A DNA stretch of 64,000 nt, taken from positions 3,712,501-3,776,500 of the forward strand of contig NZ_FNTF01000002.1 of assembly GCF_900105495.1 (NCBI RefSeq), written 5' to 3'. Under the pieces are notes generated by a model that was not told the origin of the DNA, searched no databases, and saw only the letters and a list, made by a program, of their open reading frames with translations. A program made the position numbers and the translations under genes. How positions within the stretch are numbered: the stretch's first letter is position 1; the number at the start of each line of letters is the position of its first letter. Positions 28,028 to 38,041 of this stretch are shown here, one piece after another. This DNA comes from Pseudomonas frederiksbergensis. GTDB taxonomy: Bacteria; Pseudomonadota; Gammaproteobacteria; Pseudomonadales; Pseudomonadaceae.

Positions 28028-29047
28028 TCAAACGTCTTCTCGCCAGTGCCGTGCCTGAACGACCAGCGCCGGCGCAAAGTGCAGCACCACCATGCGCGCC
28101 AGGTGATGGGTCAGGATGAACACCACATTCAGCCCGCCACTGAAGGCGACGAGGGTAATGGTTTCGATGGCGCCAGGCATGTACGCCAGCCACAACGACA
28201 ACGGATCGCTGCCCAGTACCCGTCCGGCCATTGCGGCAAACGCCGCGGCGATCAGCAACATCAAGGCGACGGCCACCAACCCGGCTCGGCCGTGGCGGAC
28301 AAGTTCTGCGAGGCTGATGTCTTTGAATTTCGAGCCGATCAGCACGCCAAGGAGGACCACGGCGGTGTTGACACTCCATGACGGCAGGTGGAAGGCCTGG
28401 AGATAGCCCATTTTCATGTAAACGCCGGTGACAATGATCGCGGTGAGCATGAACGGTGCTGGAACGCCAACGCGCAGCAGCAAACGGCCGAACAACAGGC
28501 ACAAGGCGATCAGCGACAGCAGGATCAGCACCGTGCTCATGAGCAGCGGGCTGGTCTGGGCAAGTGGCACGTCGGTCTGTCCGGGAATGCAGAAACTGAC
28601 CAGCACGGTGATCGACAGCAGTCGCACCAGATGCACGACGATCACTTTGCCGGATGCGCACTCGGACTCGAGTAAATCAAATACGGCGGCGAGTGCTCCC
28701 GGATACACGGCTAACAAGGAGTCCTTCGGATTCCATCCCGAAACCTTCATCAGCCACAAACCAGCCACGGTGCTCTGGACCATCAAGCCCAGCAGCATGA
28801 AGCCCAGGCTCGGCAACATGGCGGCCGCCGTTTGGCTGTTCCACGAGGTGAACATCAGGCCGGTCGCGATCCCCAATACGATTTGCACGTAGCCAAGGCT
28901 GAAATGCAGCGTTGGGGAAAAACGCAAGTTACTGGCGATCAACGCAGTGGCGAGTATTGAACCAAGCAACAGGCCATGGGGGAGACCGGCATATTGCAGC
29001 GCGGTGCCGACGCCGCTGGCGATCAGCAAACACAGTAGGGTTTTCAA
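28028..29047 (-). CDS. AbrB family (PF05145-type) membrane protein
   Basis: About 339 residues with ten or so hydrophobic segments in two similar halves, as in the AbrB/ammonia-monooxygenase-like membrane family (unrelated to the Bacillus DNA-binding AbrB). Seen: GLPHGLLLGSILATALI, YPGALAAVFDLLESE and the matching YMPGAIETITLVAFSGGLN. The start is a TTG at 29047 (MKTLLCLL) with AAGGAAG 8 bases upstream; a longer frame has no ribosome site. Function is not firmly known. Confidence 0.8.
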   Translation of the reverse strand: MKTLLCLLIASGVGTALQYAGLPHGLLLGSILATALIASNLRFSPTLHFSLGYVQIVLGIATGLMFTSWNSQTAAAMLPSLGFMLLGLMVQSTVAGLWLMKVSGWNPKDSLLAVYPGALAAVFDLLESECASGKVIVVHLVRLLSITVLVSFCIPGQTDVPLAQTSPLLMSTVLILLSLIALCLLFGRLLLRVGVPAPFMLTAIIVTGVYMKMGYLQAFHLPSWSVNTAVVLLGVLIGSKFKDISLAELVRHGRAGLVAVALMLLIAAAFAAMAGRVLGSDPLSLWLAYMPGAIETITLVAFSGGLNVVFILTHHLARMVVLHFAPALVVQARHWREDV

Positions 29048-29216
29048 ATGAGTCTTCCTTGATTCCTGTTGAACCCAACGCTTGCATCCGGGCCACGCAC
29101 GTTGTCCCACCTAACGGTCTGAAGCGTCAAGTGACATCCCTTTCGTGGCAAAACCCGAGTTGAACCCCTGTCTTCGGCTGAGACCTAATCAGTAGTAATC
29201 GCAGGAGGGCCAAATC

Positions 29217-29444
29217 ATGTCTGAAGCTACCAGCTATTTTTCAATCGCTGTCGCGGTGTTCATTCTGCTCGTTGACCTTTGGGCCATCATCAGTGTGTTT
29301 CGCAGCGACAAAACGGTGGGGGTGAAAGCGGCTTGGGCTATCGGCCTCATCCTCTTTCCAGTGTTTGGATTGATCGTTTGGGGTGTTGCAGGGCCGCGCG
29401 GAATCAAGGAGGGGCCAACCTCGCAGGAACACAGCAAAGGATAA
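29217..29444 (+). CDS. Small PLDc_N-type membrane protein
   Basis: 75 residues with two transmembrane helices (about 8-27 and 38-57) and the family ending IGLILFPVFGLIVWGVAGPR, typical of phospholipase D N-terminal domains and free-standing small proteins of that type. There is no catalytic HKD domain. A strong AGGAGGG site lies before the ATG. It is followed 63 bases on by a small lipoprotein gene. Confidence 0.82.
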   Translation: MSEATSYFSIAVAVFILLVDLWAIISVFRSDKTVGVKAAWAIGLILFPVFGLIVWGVAGPRGIKEGPTSQEHSKG

Positions 29445-29507
29445 AACCTTGTCCGTTTGTCGACAGCGTTGAAGGTTTTTTGAAATTTACCAAAGCAGGA
29501 GACAGCC

Positions 29508-29657
29508 ATGAAAAAACTATACGTGTGCCTTACCCTCGGCAGCCTGTTTCTGCTGCAGGGTTGCTTCGATAGCTCAAAAAATACAACCAAGCAAAATACC
29601 GACGGCACCAAATCATCGGTGCAGATGCAAGAAGGTAAGGCTGAACAGAGCAAGTAA
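29508..29657 (+). CDS. Small lipoprotein, 49 residues
   Basis: MKKLYVCLTLGSLFLLQGCF is a lipoprotein signal with lipobox LLQGC; the mature part is polar (SSKNTTKQNTDG, then Gln/Glu/Lys-rich). AGGAG lies 7 bases before the ATG. It probably shares a transcript with the PLDc_N-type gene upstream. Family not recognised. Confidence 0.7.
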   Translation: MKKLYVCLTLGSLFLLQGCFDSSKNTTKQNTDGTKSSVQMQEGKAEQSK

Positions 29658-30252
29658 TGCCCCAGGACGATGAAGGAGAGACGTTGAAATACGATTTGGA
29701 GCAGCGGGATCTATTGCGACCGGGGCGATGACGGCTTCAGGCGATTATCTCAATCGAGGTGGTAGCGCTCCAGATCACGCGCCAGGAACAATTCGCGTGC
29801 CGCTGACATTTCTATTCCGGGTAAGGGACACCCGCTGAAGTGCCAGGAAAAATGAGATCCATGACCGACCCTTCATCGTCGAAACCGATCTTGAAGTTCT
29901 TTCATGCATTCACCAGCCGGCTCGAAAATTGCGAAATTGCCAAGGGTCGTCCGGCTGATGCTGTGCTCCGGAAACTCATGGCTGCCCCAGCCAAGTTCAG
30001 CGGGCTGGCATGCCTCCGGGGATGAAGCCTTCCACTGACCATGTGTTTACGAACTCTCCGATTTCTTTACGGCGATCAGTACACTGAAAATCGTATTCGG
30101 CGATATGAATGACTTTCACTCCAAGGTCATAGGCTTGGTCGCCGTGTTGTGCTCATGATTAAATCTCCGCATTCAATCTTTGCGCGAGAAATGTAGCGCT
30201 GTTTAAAGTGCGACAATTTCTGGATGTTTCGGTGCCATTGAGGCGATGGGTA
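29658..30252. other. About 600 bases with no convincing gene
   Basis: Between the small lipoprotein and the end of the exopolysaccharide operon. Only short ORFs occur (for example 29840-30025), without good ribosome sites or recognisable protein. No clear terminator hairpin was seen. Confidence 0.5.
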
Positions 30253-31116
30253 TTAGCGCACCAGTTGCTCCACCAACTCATCGGTCACGTAGTGCGGTCC
30301 GTCGAACAGGTAGAGCGGGTAACCGTCATAGGCCGCCAATTGGGTCTTGAGCTCGGCGGCCGTCGCGGAGCGGAATCCGCCACCGAAACTCGGGCGAAAG
30401 GCTTCGACGATGATGCGCACACGTTTTTCACCCAGACGCTGGCGCAAGGCGTCGGCGTAGGTTCTGGCGACCGGCGCGCTGCGGGCGTAGACACCGACGC
30501 CGTCCTGGAAGAACACGCCGATGTCATCCGGCAGCCAGCGTTTGAGCCATTCGGCCGTGGCGGCAGGGCCGATATTGGCGCCGTCATAAACACTGATCCA
30601 TAACGGTCGCGGTAATTTGGCCAGCAGGGCGGGCAGCTCTTTGGCACGGGTCCAGCTCGGGTCGACTTCGACGGGGAAATACCAGCCGGTGACGTTTAAC
30701 GGCGTGGGCAGTTTGGCGATGCGTTCCGAGACAGCAGCCAGTTGCTCGATGTTGTCCCGTGAACGGTTTTCGCTGAAATAACCCGCCAGCCCAAGGATGA
30801 CATCCTGCGCCCAGGGCGCCTTGGCGATGCGCGCCCAATCGGGTAGCACCGGCACGCCGGGCAAGCCGGTACCGGGAATGAAGGCCTGATCGTCGACCAC
30901 AGTCCACTGCACCAGCAACTCACGAGCCCCGAGTTTTTCCCAGTGCCCGCTGATGCCGACGGTCTGGTTGTCCGGCTGCCAGACGATGCCGACAATCCCC
31001 GGTTCGACAGCCTGGGTGCGCGTCACGTAGAGCACGCCGGTCGTTGCGGCAAGCGTGACGGCAAACAGGAGCGCAGCAACAGCCGCGCGACTGACGTTGT
31101 AGTTAAAGACTTTCAC
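30253..31116 (-). CDS. Periplasmic/anchored protein of the Nfr exopolysaccharide operon (YbcH/DUF4434-like)
   Basis: About 287 residues with an N-terminal signal anchor (AAVAALLFAVTLAATTGVLYV). The soluble part has a TIM-barrel-like feel: GIVGIVWQPDNQTVG, LLVQWTVVDDQAFIPG, NVTGWYFPVEVDPSW, WISVYDGANIGP and DIGVFFQDGVGVYAR. This suggests a DUF4434-type glycosidase-like protein similar in place to YbcH of the E. coli nfr operon. Start: GTG at 31116 (MKVFNYN) with AAAGG upstream; a TTG at 31131 would overlap the nfrA stop. It is the last gene of the operon. Confidence 0.7.
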   Translation of the reverse strand: MKVFNYNVSRAAVAALLFAVTLAATTGVLYVTRTQAVEPGIVGIVWQPDNQTVGISGHWEKLGARELLVQWTVVDDQAFIPGTGLPGVPVLPDWARIAKAPWAQDVILGLAGYFSENRSRDNIEQLAAVSERIAKLPTPLNVTGWYFPVEVDPSWTRAKELPALLAKLPRPLWISVYDGANIGPAATAEWLKRWLPDDIGVFFQDGVGVYARSAPVARTYADALRQRLGEKRVRIIVEAFRPSFGGGFRSATAAELKTQLAAYDGYPLYLFDGPHYVTDELVEQLVR

Positions 31117-31127
31117 GGCAGGGCCTT

Positions 31128-33668
31128 TCAATAGGAATAAGTCAGGCGCCCGAACACGCCTTGAGCGCGATCGTCACCCAGCACCTTCACGCGATACTGC
31201 AAGGAAAAATCCACGTAGGAGCGGGGAGCGTTGTAGGCATCCTCGCGGAACCAGTAGCGAACGTTATTACCTACACCCACGCCACCGGCCTTGCCGGATG
31301 ATGAGTCGGTGCTGCCATCGGCATCGGTCCCACTGTTCATTTTGGAGTCGTAGTCGAACGCCGCCACGACATGCGGGAAACTCACCCAGCGCGAGCCTGC
31401 TCCACCCATAGCGTAGCTGCGACCCACCTGCCATTCGCTGTTGAAATAGTCTCGCGAGTCGTTGATGTAGTGCCCGGCCTCGGCGAACAACTGCGAGGTC
31501 CACCAGCTGGAGGCATCGACCCGCAGATCGGTGCCGATGCTTGAACCGTAGCCCAGGCGCACCAGCCAATCACCGTCAATGTCCGACGATCCCAACGGGA
31601 ACGTGCGTTCGACCGCGGCCATCACATTCAGCGAGGTGAACGGTTTGACCCGTACGCCGACAGCGCCTTGCAGCGCATCGAAACCAGTGTCCGAATCGCC
31701 GTTCTTGCTCCACAGCGTGTCGGTGACGCGTCCGTAGAGTTCGACAAAACGGGCGTTGCGATAGCCCAAGGGACGCCAGGACAGTTCGGTGCTGTTCTGC
31801 AAGCTGTCATTGCTACTGCCGCCGCTCGGGGCTGAACTCAGGCCACTGCTGGAATTGTTGCCGCGATAACTGGTGGTGCTGGTCAAGCCCCAGGTGCGCG
31901 AAACATCGGCCACTGCGCGGCGGGTATCGAACAACTGCTGCGCCGACATGTCCCGTTCGCCGGAGGCTTGTGCGTCGATGACACGCTTGAAGTAGCTGAC
32001 GGCTTGCTCGTCGTCATTGACCCGCATTGCGGTATACGCCGCGTCCTGCGTTGCCGTCGGCGTGAGCCGGTTATCGGCATCGGCGTTGCGGAACGACGTG
32101 TGGGCGCCGTCGTCATCACCCGCCTGGACCGACAGGTAGGCGATCTGCAGGTCGCTCATCGATTCCAGTTCGCCCGTTGCCCGCGCTTGCTGCAATCGCT
32201 CGCGCGCAGTTCGGCGCTGACCGATCGCCGCATACAGGCTGGCCTCCTCGTAAGCGGGCAAGCTGCCCAGTGCCAAGGCCTGGGTAAAGTCCTTGCGAGC
32301 CCCGGCATCGTCCCCCGATTGCTGACGCAGACGACCACGCTGGGCCAACAGTTGCGCGTCATCGGCATTGAACTTGAGGCCGTCGTTGGCTGCGGTGATG
32401 GCTTCGGGGAAGCGTTTCTGCTCACTCAGGGCGCTGACCAACAGACGTCGGTAGGCCGGATTTTCCGGTGCGCGATCAATGGCTACCTTCGCCAGGGCAA
32501 CTGCCGTCTCGGGGGCCTTGCGGGCCAACGCCGCGTAGGCCTGGGAGGCCATGTCGGTTCCCCCGTCGCGCCGGTTGCCCGGCCAGATATTGCAGACCAG
32601 GCCGAAGGCACTTTCCTGACAGTTCAATGCGGGTGCCGGAAAGAGGGCGACAGCGTTCAAGCCGTTGTTTTTCTGCCGCAACGCCATTCGCGCGGCAGTC
32701 CGTCGGCGGGCCAGTTCGCCGCTGTCATCGTCGGTCAGTGGCTGCAAATGATCGAGCGCCTGCTGCGGCTCGCCATGGGCCAACGCGGTGTCGGCGGCGA
32801 AAAACCGAATGTGGCGGGTTTCCGCTTTCGGCAGGCCATCGACGGCCAGCGCGTGATTCAGGTCAGCCTGGGCTAACCGGGTTTTGCCCTGGCGGTCGAG
32901 GGCGTAGCTGCGCAAAATCCACGGCGCAATGTCCCCATCGTTCTGTGCCAATGCAGCCGACGCAGCCTGTTCGGCGCCGTGGTAATCCTTGCCAGCCAGC
33001 AGCGCACTGATCAGCAGTTGCTGATTGGCACTGATCTCGGGCGCCCAGGCGACGGCTTTCCTGGCCTGGTCAACGGCCAAGGTCACATTGCCTTGCTCCA
33101 GGGCGTGATACCCCTGTACCGCCAGCGGCGCCGCCAGTTGACGACGAATCGCTTCACGGCGCAGCAGCAAAGTCTCGTCGTCCGGGAACATCGCCAGTGC
33201 CTGGGTGGTGGCCTGATCCGCTTCTTGCAGATGCTGTTGACGCTGCAAGGACTCGATTAGCAGCAGCCGATAATCCATGCGTTTCGGCGCCTGGGCGACA
33301 GCGGTGCGTGCCGCCTGGGCAGCCGCGCCGAAGTCATCGCGATCATAGGCCTTGAACGCCTTTGCCGCGGCGCCGAAGCCCGGGGCTTGGCGCGACTGTG
33401 GGTAGCGTTTGGGATGATCCCGCAGATCCTTGTCGCGCTGGGCCAAGGTAATCAGCGTGTTCAAACGGGTGATATCGGCCCGCTGACGCAACGCCTCGCG
33501 GGCCTTGGCAATGGCCAGGTCGTAGTCTTTGCGTTCGTAAGCGCTATAGGCCTCGTTGGCCGTGACATAGGCCGGGCCGGTCAACGGCAATGGCAGCGTC
33601 TCGGCAGGCGCAACGGCGGGTATCAGGCACAGTCCCGTGGCCATTAGGGTCAGGAAGGGACGGTTCAT
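31128..33668 (-). CDS. nfrA: NfrA-like outer-membrane TPR/beta-barrel exporter
   Basis: 846 residues. A signal peptide (about 1-22, AVAPAET) is followed by many TPR-like repeats (for example YSAYERKDYDLAIAKAREAL and AYHALEQGNVTLAVDQARKA) to about residue 560. A C-terminal beta-barrel ends in an aromatic strand (VFGRLTYSY), the outer-membrane signature. It matches bacteriophage N4 adsorption protein A in layout: periplasmic TPRs plus a porin for glycan export, as in BcsC/PgaA. The start overlaps the nfrB stop by 4 bases. Confidence 0.85.
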   Translation of the reverse strand: MNRPFLTLMATGLCLIPAVAPAETLPLPLTGPAYVTANEAYSAYERKDYDLAIAKAREALRQRADITRLNTLITLAQRDKDLRDHPKRYPQSRQAPGFGAAAKAFKAYDRDDFGAAAQAARTAVAQAPKRMDYRLLLIESLQRQQHLQEADQATTQALAMFPDDETLLLRREAIRRQLAAPLAVQGYHALEQGNVTLAVDQARKAVAWAPEISANQQLLISALLAGKDYHGAEQAASAALAQNDGDIAPWILRSYALDRQGKTRLAQADLNHALAVDGLPKAETRHIRFFAADTALAHGEPQQALDHLQPLTDDDSGELARRRTAARMALRQKNNGLNAVALFPAPALNCQESAFGLVCNIWPGNRRDGGTDMASQAYAALARKAPETAVALAKVAIDRAPENPAYRRLLVSALSEQKRFPEAITAANDGLKFNADDAQLLAQRGRLRQQSGDDAGARKDFTQALALGSLPAYEEASLYAAIGQRRTARERLQQARATGELESMSDLQIAYLSVQAGDDDGAHTSFRNADADNRLTPTATQDAAYTAMRVNDDEQAVSYFKRVIDAQASGERDMSAQQLFDTRRAVADVSRTWGLTSTTSYRGNNSSSGLSSAPSGGSSNDSLQNSTELSWRPLGYRNARFVELYGRVTDTLWSKNGDSDTGFDALQGAVGVRVKPFTSLNVMAAVERTFPLGSSDIDGDWLVRLGYGSSIGTDLRVDASSWWTSQLFAEAGHYINDSRDYFNSEWQVGRSYAMGGAGSRWVSFPHVVAAFDYDSKMNSGTDADGSTDSSSGKAGGVGVGNNVRYWFREDAYNAPRSYVDFSLQYRVKVLGDDRAQGVFGRLTYSY

Positions 33669-35779
33669 GCCGGAAGTTCCTCAGGGTAGTGGCTGTGCTG
33701 ACGGGCCACGGCCTTTTCGATGGTGGAGCGGGGCAACACGCCGCTGTCGACCAGATAGTCGCCGATGCGTCCGTGATGCTGTGGGCGGTACTGCAACATG
33801 GCGCGACTGAACACGTCGCGATCCAGTAGCCCCATTTCGATCAGCAGGTCACCCAACAGTGGCGCTCGCGCATCCGGCACCGATTGGCCTTCACGCACGT
33901 TCTGTTGACGCAACTGCGCGACGATTTCGCTTTCCCGGGCGATCAGCTGTAGCGGTTCGGTGCCCAGTTCATCGCTGATCTGTTGCAGGCCTTCAGCTGT
34001 CAGTGGACTGGCCACCGCGACTTGCGCTCGGCCGTCGGCATTCAAACCAAGCGGCACTACGCGCCAGCGCAGGGCGAATTCATCGTCCAGGGCCTGGGTG
34101 GAATCCTGAGCCATGGCCGCCACATTGAACACGCGCGGCAAGTCGTTCTGAAAGGCAATGGCTTCAGCCAGTGTCTCGTCATCCAGCCAGCCGTTACTGA
34201 GCAATATCCGCCCCAATGGCATGTGCCGGGTTTTCTGTTCGGCGAGGGCGCTTTGCAGGTCGGTTTCGTTGATCGCCTGCCAGGACAGCAATACGCTGCC
34301 CAACTTGCGCGGTGCGAAAGCAACCAGGTCGGTGGACGGGAAGTCGTGCATGGTCTTGTCCCACACCAGCTTGCGGTTCAGCACCTTGCCGACCAGGAAC
34401 ATGCGCCAGGCCCGTGAGGCGGCCATGAAGTTGACAAAGTTGCCCACGACCATCCGCGGAATGGACAGCAAACCATGCTGCCAGCCGTACAGCACGGTGG
34501 TGAAATAGCAGCGGTGTGCGATACGCCAGGCCAGCGCGATACCGTTGGCCAGCAGCAAGTATTTGATCGCGCCACTGGTTTCAAACGGGGTCGGGAAGCT
34601 CACATCCCACAGGCCACTCTGGCGCAGGATAATCAGGCCCAGCAACTGCAAGAGGATCACGTAGGCGATGATGCTGACGAACGCCGTCACGATGCCTTTG
34701 CGGTCACGGAACAGCAGGTATCGGTTGGCCAGTGAGCCGCTCCAGCCCATTTGCTCCCAGCCTTGCAGGCCGATGCCCAATGTCCAGCGGGCTTTCTGGC
34801 GAAACGCAGTGCGAAAGGTGTCGGGAAAGAATTCGCGAACGCACAACGGCATCTTCAGGGTCGATTCGTAAGGCTTGCGAAACCATGATTTGCGCAGCAC
34901 GCGAAACTGCACCGGGAAGCGTACGAAGATCGCGTTCATGCCGACCTTGGCCAGGCGTGCGCCGACGTCATAGTCCTCGGTGAGGCTGTCCGTGTTGAAC
35001 GGCTGGTTCTGAGTTTCCCCGGCCAGTACTCGCAGGGCACGATGGGAGAAACAGGTGCCGACTCCGGCCGATGGCACCGTGTCGGTCATGCTTTCACGCA
35101 CCACCAGATCCTTGCCATGCCATTCGGCGAATTCGTCCATGTAAGTGCCGGCCACCCATTCGTACCAGTTGCGCTCCAGCGAAACCACGGGCAACTGGAT
35201 CATGTCCTTGCGCGGCAGCAAGTAGTTGAACAGGCGCAACTCCAGCGGGTGCAGCACGTCCTCGCTGTCGTGCAACACGACGCCAGCGAAGGTCATGCCG
35301 TGGGTTTTTTCGTGCAGGAAGATGGCCTGGATCACCCAGTTCAGGCAGTCGGCCTTGCAGGTTGGCCCGGCATGCGGGACTTCCACGCGATGCAGCTGCT
35401 TGTAACGCCGACGCATGCGTTCCACTTCATCGATGGTGCGCTGGTCGTTGATGTAGGTGCCGACGAAAACCACATAGTTCTGGTAATCGAGGGTCGAGAC
35501 CATGTTTTCGATCATCGGGGCGATGACGTCATATTCCAGCCAGGCCGGGACCATGATTGCCAGAGGCTGTTCATCACGGGCCATCAACTGTTCGGCGGTC
35601 AGCGGCCGGTACCTGCGGTCCGCAGTGAACTTGCGGAACAGGCGGCGAGACCAGTACCACAGGTCAATAAACAGGTCGTCCAGGCTGGAAATCAGGATCA
35701 GCACCGCGACCACGATGGTCGAGATCTCCAGGAAGCTGTAGTAGTGGGCCAGCCAATAGGGCCAATAGAGCGACGTCAT
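33665..35779 (-). CDS. nfrB: NfrB-like GT2 glycosyltransferase with two MshEN c-di-GMP-type modules
   Basis: 704 residues. An N-terminal membrane segment (about 15-40) precedes the GT2 domain with HDSEDVLHP (170-178), LTEDYDVGARL (266-276) and RQKARW (327-332), the DxD, TED and QxxRW-like motifs of processive synthases. More membrane segments lie at about 363-385 and 405-450. The C-terminus has two MshEN-like repeats (about 490-550 and 640-698, with KLGSVLLSW/PLGRILLSNGWL and LLGDLLIEMGLL/RIGDYLVDSGVL), which bind c-di-GMP in related proteins. In E. coli NfrB is c-di-GMP-activated and polymerises ManNAc. Confidence 0.87.
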   Translation of the reverse strand: MTSLYWPYWLAHYYSFLEISTIVVAVLILISSLDDLFIDLWYWSRRLFRKFTADRRYRPLTAEQLMARDEQPLAIMVPAWLEYDVIAPMIENMVSTLDYQNYVVFVGTYINDQRTIDEVERMRRRYKQLHRVEVPHAGPTCKADCLNWVIQAIFLHEKTHGMTFAGVVLHDSEDVLHPLELRLFNYLLPRKDMIQLPVVSLERNWYEWVAGTYMDEFAEWHGKDLVVRESMTDTVPSAGVGTCFSHRALRVLAGETQNQPFNTDSLTEDYDVGARLAKVGMNAIFVRFPVQFRVLRKSWFRKPYESTLKMPLCVREFFPDTFRTAFRQKARWTLGIGLQGWEQMGWSGSLANRYLLFRDRKGIVTAFVSIIAYVILLQLLGLIILRQSGLWDVSFPTPFETSGAIKYLLLANGIALAWRIAHRCYFTTVLYGWQHGLLSIPRMVVGNFVNFMAASRAWRMFLVGKVLNRKLVWDKTMHDFPSTDLVAFAPRKLGSVLLSWQAINETDLQSALAEQKTRHMPLGRILLSNGWLDDETLAEAIAFQNDLPRVFNVAAMAQDSTQALDDEFALRWRVVPLGLNADGRAQVAVASPLTAEGLQQISDELGTEPLQLIARESEIVAQLRQQNVREGQSVPDARAPLLGDLLIEMGLLDRDVFSRAMLQYRPQHHGRIGDYLVDSGVLPRSTIEKAVARQHSHYPEELPA

Positions 35780-35791
35780 CGAGGGCTTCCG

Positions 35792-38005
35792 TTACTGGCG
35801 ATTGCGACGGGCGTTACGGCCAGCCAGCATCAGGATGAGGACCAACAGGATTCCACCCGGAATCAGCCACAACAGCGACGGCGTGCGCCAGGCGTCCAGG
35901 CTCTTGGGTTCGTCGTTGTCGATCAGTTGGCTGCCACTTGGATCCTTGGCATCGAAGGTGGACAGCACGCCGTTATCACCGAGGATGGCCACGTCGCCGC
36001 GGGTCAGCAGAATCTGCCTGGCGAAGCGGGGCGCGTCGTTGCCCAGGGCGTGATAGACCAGACCGTGTTGGCCGCCAGCATCCACCACTTGCAGCGAGGC
36101 CAGATGATTGAGGGGATGGACGTCCAGCAGCACCTGATCCTTGTGATTGATGCGCAGGCGACCCTGCTCATCGACCTGCACCGACTCTTTGCTGTCCTTG
36201 ATCGGCAGCTCGAACGCCAGGAAGGCTTTGTCCGGCGTGGCCGAAACCTTGGAGTCGGCGCTGACGCTCAAGTGCGCACGCAACGGTGAAACGCCGGTGG
36301 CATCAGCGACCGAAATCACTTGCGGCAAACTGCTCGCCGGTTGCTCAAGGTAGGCCTGCGGCACGAGGATTTGCGCGTCCATGGCAAAGCGCGCAGCCAT
36401 GCCGGAGAAGTCATCATCCAACGCGGTTTTTTCCAGCACGATGTGGCTGGTCGGCAGCACTGAGACCGGGAAGGCCTGTGGTGTTTCCAGGCAACGGTCG
36501 CTGACCGGCTGACGCTGGAAAGAGACGCGCAGCACGTTTTTCGAACCCAGGGCGTACCGCGGGATTCGCGCTTCGATGCGTTGCTTCTCACCGTCGGCCA
36601 CCAGCTGTTGCGCGCCGATCAGGTAATCGTTGAGAAACAGCGAGGCCACCGGCGCGGTATCCGAGGCGCCAGGGGCGGCAGACAAATCGATCACGGCCTT
36701 CACCGGCAAACGACCGTCGTAGGCGACGCTGCCCAGCGGGAACGAGGTGCTCCAGTCGGATTTGGCCAGCACGTCAATGGCGCCGGCGTTTCCACCCTGG
36801 CGCGACAAGGCCACGCGGCCGTCGGCGCTCAAGGGCATTTGTGCTTCGCTGACGGTCAATTGGCGGCTGCGTGCCAATGTGTTCCAGGCTGAACTGAACA
36901 AGGCCAGCGCCTTGCCGGTCGCTTGTGGCGCGATCATCAGCACCGGGCGGGTGCCCAGCAATGCGAGGCGCACGTTGTCCGTGCCGGTGGCGGCCAGGCC
37001 TGCGTTGATATGCCGCTCACGCCATTGCGTAAAGGCGCGGGCTGCCGTTGCGTCCAGGCCTTGAACCTGGCTCTGCAACGCGTCCAGGGATTGGTTGACG
37101 GCATTGAGCAGTTGCGGATCGTTGACGGCCAGATCCGCCTGGACGTTCGGCGTCTGTCCCAACATCAACAGGGCGCCGATTTCTGCCGGGTTCGCCAGAA
37201 CGTGCGGGCCTTTAACGTTGAGGCTGGCGAAGGCTGGAATCATTTGCAGTTCGGCCGGAATGCGCAGGCCGGTCAGGTCAACGCTGTCCTGCACGGCGGG
37301 GAAGGGCAGGATGCGGCTGTGTTTGCCAATCCGCTCCAGTGCCACACCCAGGCGCCAGGCCGCGTCGTAGCTTTCGGCGGACAAGGTGCCCGGCGCGACC
37401 ATGATCCCCGGCTTGCCGGGCAATGCCGTCCAGGCGGCACCGACGTCCTGCAACTGGCTGGCGTCGTAGCTGTAAGTGAGGCGGGTGTCCGGTTCGATGC
37501 GCAACACGTTGCCGATGGCGCGTTCGTCTTCGCACAGCACACGGGACACGATTGACGACCAGGCAACCCCGAGGCGTAACGAGCCGTTTTCTCGCGCTTT
37601 CTTATCCACGCCGAGCGTGACGCTGGCGTCGCCCTGGGGTTCGCTGAGCCCTTGCGCGCGCACCGGATAACCGTCCAGCGACAACAGCAGCGTGTTGCGG
37701 CCGCCTTCGCCATTGAGGTAGCTGGCGTCGAAATTCAGGGTGGCATCCGTCAGCGGCACACCCGCCGGTACCGGCAGATACAGTTCGCGGCGGGCATCGG
37801 TCGAACCGAGGATGATGGGAGCGTCGATCCCCAGATCGCTCAAGCGGACCTCACGCTCCTGGCGCGTGTCGGCATTGAGCCGGTTGATCGCCTGGGTGAG
37901 CGGGCTGTCCGCGGCCAGAGCAAAGGTCGGCATGAGTGCGAGCAGACTCACGCCACAGGCAAGGGCGCTGAGCGCACCCGTATGGATGGCAACGGAAGAC
38001 TTCAT
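35792..38005 (-). CDS. BcsB-like periplasmic cellulose-synthase-type subunit
   Basis: 737 residues with a signal peptide (about 1-31), a long periplasmic part, and a C-terminal membrane anchor (WLIPGGILLVLILMLAG) followed by basic residues, the BcsB plan. Seen: RELYLPVPAGVPLTDATLNF, SYLNGEGGRNTLLLSLDG and SVAYDGRLPVKAVIDLSAAP, typical carbohydrate-binding/ferredoxin-like repeats of the family. It sits 12 bases before nfrB and probably guides the nascent glycan to NfrA. E. coli nfr has no BcsB, so this is a notable addition. Confidence 0.82.
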   Translation of the reverse strand: MKSSVAIHTGALSALACGVSLLALMPTFALAADSPLTQAINRLNADTRQEREVRLSDLGIDAPIILGSTDARRELYLPVPAGVPLTDATLNFDASYLNGEGGRNTLLLSLDGYPVRAQGLSEPQGDASVTLGVDKKARENGSLRLGVAWSSIVSRVLCEDERAIGNVLRIEPDTRLTYSYDASQLQDVGAAWTALPGKPGIMVAPGTLSAESYDAAWRLGVALERIGKHSRILPFPAVQDSVDLTGLRIPAELQMIPAFASLNVKGPHVLANPAEIGALLMLGQTPNVQADLAVNDPQLLNAVNQSLDALQSQVQGLDATAARAFTQWRERHINAGLAATGTDNVRLALLGTRPVLMIAPQATGKALALFSSAWNTLARSRQLTVSEAQMPLSADGRVALSRQGGNAGAIDVLAKSDWSTSFPLGSVAYDGRLPVKAVIDLSAAPGASDTAPVASLFLNDYLIGAQQLVADGEKQRIEARIPRYALGSKNVLRVSFQRQPVSDRCLETPQAFPVSVLPTSHIVLEKTALDDDFSGMAARFAMDAQILVPQAYLEQPASSLPQVISVADATGVSPLRAHLSVSADSKVSATPDKAFLAFELPIKDSKESVQVDEQGRLRINHKDQVLLDVHPLNHLASLQVVDAGGQHGLVYHALGNDAPRFARQILLTRGDVAILGDNGVLSTFDAKDPSGSQLIDNDEPKSLDAWRTPSLLWLIPGGILLVLILMLAGRNARRNRQ

Positions 38006-38041
38006 TCAGGTAGATCTCGAGCTGATAAGGGGAGAAGCGGT

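Noticed and set aside
29840..30025. 61-codon ORF in the empty region after the small lipoprotein
   Set aside because: No good ribosome site, no recognisable protein; might be a remnant but nothing supports it.
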